From Pardosa pseudoannulata (lineage: Eukaryota; Arthropoda; Arachnida; Araneae; Lycosidae), in NCBI GenBank assembly GCA_032207245.1, contig CM063500.1, positions 62,800,875 to 62,864,874 of the forward strand: 64,000 nucleotides of DNA. Reading direction: 5' to 3'. Shown here piece by piece: positions 57,958 to 64,000 of the stretch (the stretch's first letter is position 1; each line of letters begins with the position of its first letter). Made by a program: the position numbers and the translations under genes. The notes beneath the pieces are model-generated. The model was not told where the DNA came from. It saw only the letters and a list, made by a program, of their open reading frames with translations, and searched no databases.

Positions 57958-59763
57958 GTAAGTATTTTTCAATAACTAGTAAGCTAGTAAGTAATTTTTA
58001 AATAACTGAAAATCTTCTAAAGGAAAATAATTAAAGATGTAAAACATAAAGTTATCAATAAATTAAATAAATCTAAATTGTTAAATACATTGAGTTAAGG
58101 AAATATATTGAAATATTTATTTGAACCTTGTTTTGTCATGAGCCTAAATGAAGTTGAACCTAGTATCCTTACAATATTAGTAATAATTACTGTTGTATAA
58201 ACGCAAAAATTTTCATTTTTTTCTTATTAAAAAGATGACATTGCTTAACTATAATTATTTTAGTTTTATTGCAATGACTATCATAATCAGATAGCATGCA
58301 TACTTGCAGCAAGTTTGATTTTTTCAGAATAATATCTTGTCATAACAAATTTGACGCGACAATCTTGCAGCAAAACTCCTGATGTCTTCGAAATTAGAGG
58401 CTTAGTCAACTTTTACGTATAATATCAGGACTATAGCAAAAAACTTCATTTAGTTAGTAACCTAAAGATTTTATATACCATAGGGGACAAAGTGATCTTA
58501 GTATGGGCTGCTTTATGCTGATACTTTAGCAACGACTGTCAAATTATTATTGATTTCAAAAGGCAATAATTGTGGAGTAATTGAGATAAGAGAATCTTAT
58601 CTCCATTTGATGAAGGTATATCATTCTTAATTTCTTAACTAGAAAACCCCAAAAAAGAAGCTAAACATATATAGTCATTGTAAGCAGTGAGTTTCTGCTT
58701 CAAACCAAAAGATGACTGAAAGTCACCTCTCGAGTATAAAGAGTTAAATACATAGATTTAATGAAGTATATTGAAATATTTTTTTGAACCTTGTTTTGTC
58801 ATGTGCCTTAATGAAGTCGAAACCTAGTATTCTTCCAATATTAGTGTCTGTTACTGTTGTTTAAATGAGAAAATTTTCATCCTTTTCTTATTAAGAAGAT
58901 AACATTGCTTGGGATAAATATTTTAGCTTTATAGCAATGACTATCATATATACTAGCAGAGGGTTCTTCACAGCTTTCTTAGACTTTTCATTCAAATTTC
59001 AAACAGTCTATCCGATCTGCTCTTCAGTCTTACTTACAAGATTGGCTATATAAATATTTGTTAATGGAAAATATTTATGATAGCTTTGTCAAAAGGAATG
59101 ATACATAAAGGATGATTCTTTTTGTTCAATATCACAGCCTATGATGTACATTTATATATTATTCTTTGTTTCGTGCTTTAATTCTTAATTTCAATTTTTA
59201 AATAGCCTATCCTACGAGCTCCTCAGCCTTACCAGTTTGGATACAACATCAAGGACAAAGAGGGAGAGCAGTACAGACAAGAGGAAGGCGTCGGAGGAGA
59301 TGCCGTCAGGGGAAGCTATGGATTCACAGATATTAGAGGAGTAAGGAGAAATGTGGACTACGTTGCCGACAAAGCTGGATTCCGGGCTCAGGTCAAGACC
59401 AACGAACCAGGCACCGCCAACCAGAACCCGGCAGCCGTTCGAATGATATCCGATGCACCTTACGCTGGACCAGTAGCAGTTCCAGCCGTCGTTAAGGCAG
59501 TTCCAGCAGCTGTTAAGGCAGTTCCAGCCGTCGCTAATGCAGTTCCACTAGCCGGTTATGGTCTTGGATACGGCCTGGGCAATGGAAGACTTGGATATGG
59601 TCTTGGTTATGGTGGACTTGGATACGGCAGACTTGGAAGACTTGGTTACAATGGACTTGGTCTCGGTCTTGGTCTTGGTGTTGGACTTGGATACGGTGGC
59701 TATGGTTTGGGAGGTCTCGGCCTTGGAGCTGGACTCGGACTAGGCCTTGGATACCTTGCCTAA
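57907..59763 (+). CDS. Spider cuticle protein, RR chitin-binding type (gene 3), 5' exon not located
   Basis: Exon 2 (57907-57957) encodes IVLIATAAVLSEASGVL and exon 3 (59206-59763) 185 aa plus stop, joined in phase 0 across a 1248-bp intron. Exon 2 has a good acceptor (tacaattctag) and donor GTAAGT. Together they give 202 aa lacking only the first few residues, by analogy four (M plus three). Exon 3 begins PILRAPQPYQFGYNIKDKEG, then the RR/Chitin_bind_4 region ending VDYVADKAGFRAQVKTNE and the PGTANQNPAAV linker. An Ala/Pro/Val repeat absent from genes 1 and 2 follows (VPAVVKAVPAAVKAVPAV), then a Gly-Leu-rich GLGYG tail. The product should be a secreted chitin-binding exoskeleton protein. The domain is intact and unbroken, so it is probably functional despite the missing exon 1. 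Confidence 0.85.
58080..58955 (+). repeat. Two-copy direct repeat in intron 2 of gene 3
   Basis: A ~205-bp block at 58080-58285 (ttgaaatattta, ttgaaccttgttttgtcatg, gcaatgactatcata) recurs at about 58745-58953 with moderate divergence. Confidence 0.8.
59206..59763 (+). CDS. Exon 3 of gene 3 (chitin-binding domain, Ala-Pro-Val repeat, Gly-Leu tail)
   Basis: 558 nt including TAA, acceptor tttttaaatag at 59195-59205. The exon reads through without stops from the acceptor. An internal GTG at 59353 is not a start. Antisense and +1 frames over 59534-59773 are shadows of the Gly codons. Confidence 0.92.
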   Translation, partial: PILRAPQPYQFGYNIKDKEGEQYRQEEGVGGDAVRGSYGFTDIRGVRRNVDYVADKAGFRAQVKTNEPGTANQNPAAVRMISDAPYAGPVAVPAVVKAVPAAVKAVPAVANAVPLAGYGLGYGLGNGRLGYGLGYGGLGYGRLGRLGYNGLGLGLGLGVGLGYGGYGLGGLGLGAGLGLGLGYLA

Positions 59764-60006
59764 AGACTTTCAAGTGTTTTCACTTTAACTCTGGTCATTC
59801 GAATTGCTTCTATATGGATTAATATTATCACTGTTACATAATTATAACTCTTACCTTCCTTACCTATTTTATTTTCTTGTAAAAAGATTGAACAATAATT
59901 CAATACCCTGGAACTTTTCTTCTTTTTTTTTTGTTACTTTCAGAGTACAGTTTCAGTTGAGCTTAAGCAATGCTTCTGAACTTATTTCTTACTCATGCTT
60001 TCACTA

Positions 60007-60012
60007 AATAAA
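60007..60012 (+). terminator. Polyadenylation signal of gene 3
   Basis: AATAAA 244 nt after the stop, the first canonical signal downstream; the 3' UTR would be longer than in genes 1 and 2. Confidence 0.6.
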
Positions 60013-60217
60013 TTATTCTTGCATAACATGTTTGTTCGTTTTTTATTATAATACTCAAATTCAGTTGCATTAAACAAATTATATTAAATATTGCTAGTTT
60101 TGAGAATTTTATGTAATAATAGTGTTAATGCATTTACCAAAAAAGTGCTAGAAATTTTAGACAATTATTAGGAAACATGTAAAAACTAGTTATTCAACAG
60201 TTCGGTTTTCTGTTACA

Positions 60218-60407
<190 letters not shown>

Positions 60408-61439
60408 GCAATAAGTAATTGGTTATATGCATATACATATATGTGTGTGAGTGTAATTGATGGCAAATACATTTATACAATAATGGAAACAATATAAACT
60501 GATAGATAGACAACTAGTTATATAAATATGGCATTACGTACAAACATGCAAATTCAGAAATATTTATTCATTCATAATGACGACAAATATAAAATAATTT
60601 TATTTAGAAATACTCTATCATTTAGATGCAATGCGTCACAAAAATGATCTACCTAATATGTTGTAGTATTAGTTATTCATACATGTTTACCTACACATTT
60701 TTAGTCACTTTAAAAAAATATTTTTTGAGGAAATACCAGAAACCTCTAAGTATTAAAATGTTGAAAAATGATGGAATAAGATATGTAAAACAATATGTAA
60801 AACAATAATCATAATGTACAATATAATTATAAAATTCTGTGAAAAAAGTCCTAATGCAAAATGATATTGAAACTATTGCATTTACTCTATAATTCTTTTT
60901 TTTGGAAAACGAGAATAAACCAACCTGCCAACACCCCTCTGCCATTCCAAAAACTTTCTTATAGTATCAGCTGCACTCTCCATGTATTTAGATACTCCTT
61001 TTGGTTTTTAGGTGTTCTCCCAATGTTTCATCGACATCATTGCCAGAACAAATCGGAACATCCCTGATTATTTATTTAGCTGTTTAAAATCCAGAAAAAA
61101 TAATCGAAACAAGCAATCGTGTCAGGAAAATAATCCATATTTATAAACATGTAGACAAAAGAATTTTTTTAAGCCATCTCCTTACATAATTGTATGCATG
61201 CCATCCAATCTTTATCTTGCAGGTCATTGTTGATGTTATCAATTTCTTGTCCTTGTCTTTGTAATTTTGTATATATTCTGCCCAAATCTGGGTTCAAAAA
61301 TTTATTCATGATTATTTCCCTGATTATTGATGATTTTTCATGATTATTAAATGGCAGAGATTACTTCGAAATATAGATGGGATGGTTAGAAATAAACACT
61401 TAAAGAAGAATAAGAAAGCAATCTAGAAAGTAGGGAAAT
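60408..61439. other. Intergenic stretch, no gene seen
   Basis: AT-rich; short overlapping frames at 60626-60945 on both strands lack any family resemblance. No element ends recognised. Confidence 0.5.
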
Positions 61440-63360
61440 GTAAAGTACTCAAGATCTCTGTCTTGAAACTAGTTTCAAAACAGTCAAGTTTAACTGTATG
61501 AAATAATTTAGTTCTTTAGAAGTTTTATTAATGATGGATGTGACATTTTCTGTCATAATCATCATTATTGTCCTCCTCATTATAATTATTTAATTATCAG
61601 GGTATATTAAACATTTGTATTCCTCAATCTCAAGATTACACAGATCCACACGCCACATTTAATGTTTCTTTCATTGCCTGAATGATTATATTTACGAGGT
61701 GTGTTTGATGGAAAAAGTTTTGGAAATAAACACTTAAAGAAGAATAAGAAAACAATCAAGAAAGTAGTGGAATATAAAGTACTCAATCTATAGACCAGTT
61801 TCAAGATAGGTAAGTTTAACTGTATGAAATAATTTAGTTCTTTAGAAGTTTTATTAATGATGAATGAGACAATTTCTGTCATAATCATCATTATTGTCCT
61901 CCTCATTATTATCATTTCATTATCATTTATATTAAATATTTGTATCCTCAATCTAAAGAATACACAAGAAGGATTAGATCTATACGCCACATTTAATGTT
62001 CTCTCATTGCGTGAGTGATTATATTTACGAGGTGTGTTTGATAGAAAATTTTTGGAAATAAATACTTAAAGAAGAATAAGTAAACAATAGTGAAAGTAGG
62101 GAAATGTAAAGTACCTAAGATTTAGACCAGTTTCAAGACAGCCACGTTTAACTGTATGAAATAATTCAGTTCTTTAGAAGTTTTATATATAATGGATGAG
62201 ACAATTTCTATCATAATCATCATTATTGTCCTCCTCATTATTATTATTTTATTATCAGGGTATATTAAACATTTGTATTCCTCAATCTCAAGAGTACACA
62301 GAAATGATTAGATCCATACGCCATATTGAATGTTTCTTTCATTGCTTGAGTCTTTATATTTACGAGGTGTATTTGATAGAAAATTTTTTGGAAATAAACA
62401 CTTAGAGAAGACTAAGAAAACAATCGAGAAAGGAGAAAAGTGTAAAGTACTCAAGATTTAGACAAGTTTAAAGACAGGCAAGTTTAACTGTATGAAAGAA
62501 TTTAGTTATTTAGAAGTTTTATTAATGATGGGTGAGACATTTCCTGTCATAATCATCATTATTGTCCTCCTCATTATTATTATATCGTTTTCAAGGTATA
62601 TTAAACATTCGTATTCCTCAATCTCAAGATTACACAGATCCACACGCTACATTGGATGTTTCTTTCATTGCGTGAGTGATTATATTTACGAGTTGTATTT
62701 GATGAAAAAAGTTTTGGAAATAAACACTTAAAGAAGAATAAGAAAGCAATCGAAAAAGTATTGAAATGTGAAGTACTCAAGATTTAGACCAGTTTCAAGA
62801 CAGGCAAGTTTAACTGTATGAAATAATTTAGTTATTTAGAAGTTTTATTAATGATGAATTAGACAATTTCTGTCATAATCATCATTATTGTCCTCCTCAT
62901 TATTATTATTTCCTTATCAGGGTATATTAAACATTCGTATTCCTCAATCTCAAGATTACACAGATCCACACGCTACATTGGATGTTTCTTTCATTGCGTG
63001 AGTGATTATATTTACGAGTTGTATTTGATGAAAAAAGTTTCTGAAATAAACAATTAAAGAAGAATAAGAAAACAATCGAGAGATTAGGGAAGTGTAAAGT
63101 ACTCAAGATTTAGACAAGTTTAAAGACAGGCAAGTTTAACTGTATGAAATAATTTAGTTATTTAGAAGTTTTATTAATGATGGATGAGATATTTTCTGTG
63201 ATAATCATCATTATTGTCCTCCTCATTATTATTATTTCATTATCAGGGTATATTAAACATTTGTATTCCTCAATCTCAATATTACACAGAAAAGATTAGA
63301 TCCATACGCTACATTTAATGTCTCTTTCATTGCGTGAGTTATTATATTCACGAGGTGTGT
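61440..63360 (+). repeat. ~328-bp satellite, six copies
   Basis: cataatcatcattattgtcctcctcatta recurs at about 61553, 61879, 62212, 62548, 62875 and 63201 (period 326-336). Each is followed by ggtatattaaacatt, cctcaatctcaag and tgagtgattatatttacga. Isolated open frames in single units are not conserved. Confidence 0.95.
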
Positions 63361-63904
63361 TTTTTAAGTACTGATTTGAGACTAAAAATACTGAAGTGTT
63401 CATTTTTATTTATTTGTTTTAAAACGAATGCCAGCAATTTAATATCATGTTCAATTCAATTTTCTTCAATATCAAAGCACTTATTTGACAGAACCAACTT
63501 TTCATTTCTTTCTTAAAGGAATCTTTCAACTTGTTATAAACTAGCTAAATGTAAGATTGGGTGATTCCCAGACAGAATTTTGAATCTCAAGCCTAAAACA
63601 AACTTACGATAATTTAAGTATTGTTCTATAATTTCGGGAAGAATATATGTAAGATTTCTAAAATACCATTTATAAAAGAATAATACGTAAAGAATTTGTT
63701 GTGTCTGGCGTTTTTAACACATTTCCGCAAAGAGTCTTAAGTTATTAAAGAAAATCCTTCCTGATGCTATACATCATGTACATTCAAACACCTAGCTTTA
63801 AGTTTTCTAAACCATTATCTTATATTGTTTCTCTCATAGTTTTATCCATGCATCTCACTGAATATAGTGAGTACTTTCATCCAATTTCATATGTTTTGCA
63901 TTAA
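63361..63904. other. Intergenic stretch, no gene seen
   Basis: AT-rich sequence with one 60-codon frame starting inside the preceding satellite unit; no known family. Confidence 0.5.
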
Positions 63905-64000
63905 TTAACACATTCGCTGCCACTAAAAATGATATTACCATCCTCAGAAGCTGCAATACAAAACAGGGTTTTAATTTTTTAAATGTTCGTTATATTTTAC
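63905..64000 (+). mobile_element. Possible piggyBac-like left end cut by the window edge
   Basis: TTAA (63905-63908) followed by CACATTCGCTGCC. The TTAA-CACATT start resembles the left end at 24436-24448. The other end is outside the window, so this is tentative. Confidence 0.35.

Noticed and set aside
61607..61990. 127-codon minus-strand frame
   Set aside because: It lies within the ~328-bp satellite and is not kept open in the other units.

Overview
The window looks like AT-rich nuclear DNA of a spider (Araneae). The only well-supported host genes are three paralogous cuticle proteins. Each is built from a tiny first exon, a short signal-peptide exon and one large exon. The large exon encodes a Rebers-Riddiford-type chitin-binding domain (Chitin_bind_4 family) followed by an Ala-Asn-Gln linker and a Gly-Tyr-Leu-rich tail. 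The domain wording (PYKFGYDIKDKHGEQYR, then VDYVAD-AGFRAQVKTNEPGT) is that of the spider rigid-cuticle proteins. Exon GC content, the conserved GGGTATA-type TATA boxes and phase-0 GT-AG introns stand out clearly against the AT-rich surroundings. Species cannot be decided from the sequence.

Layout: gene 1 (+, 2195-7476) and gene 2 (-, 26016-19294) are convergent. Between them lie a decayed copy of gene 1's intron 2/exon 3 junction (9660-10095), a 3.3 kb array of a 153-bp satellite (10943-14264), a tRNA-derived SINE, a Helitron-like element and a Tigger/pogo DNA transposon with a transposase fragment. Gene 2's 4.5 kb first intron holds a 45-bp satellite, a hAT element with 8-bp target duplication, and a piggyBac-like element that split a SINE. 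From 26 to 57 kb there is no recognisable gene. This span holds another piggyBac-like element, a GC-rich retroposon, a tandem SINE array (28.5-29.8 kb), about 11 kb of degenerate ~330-bp satellite (31.3-42.3 kb), and a ~290-bp satellite whose orientation flips so that it forms a giant inverted repeat (42.8-47.3 kb). It also has a Helitron-like element carrying a nested 158-bp MITE, further SINEs, and a nearly pure A/T block (53.5-54.2 kb). Gene 3 (+, exons at 57907-57957 and 59206-59763) follows; its intron 1 is filled by a ~350-bp satellite and its first exon could not be located. The right end holds a long TA microsatellite and a six-copy ~328-bp satellite.

The three genes should act in the same process: secreted structural proteins that bind chitin through the RR domain and contribute a Gly-rich matrix to the exoskeleton. 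Tail composition differs between paralogues (gene 3 adds an Ala/Pro/Val repeat), which could tune stiffness. No operon, CRISPR, phage or prokaryotic feature is present. The main novelty is structural: repeat architecture, nested insertions that document their own target sites, and a pseudo-exon showing past turnover of the cuticle cluster.
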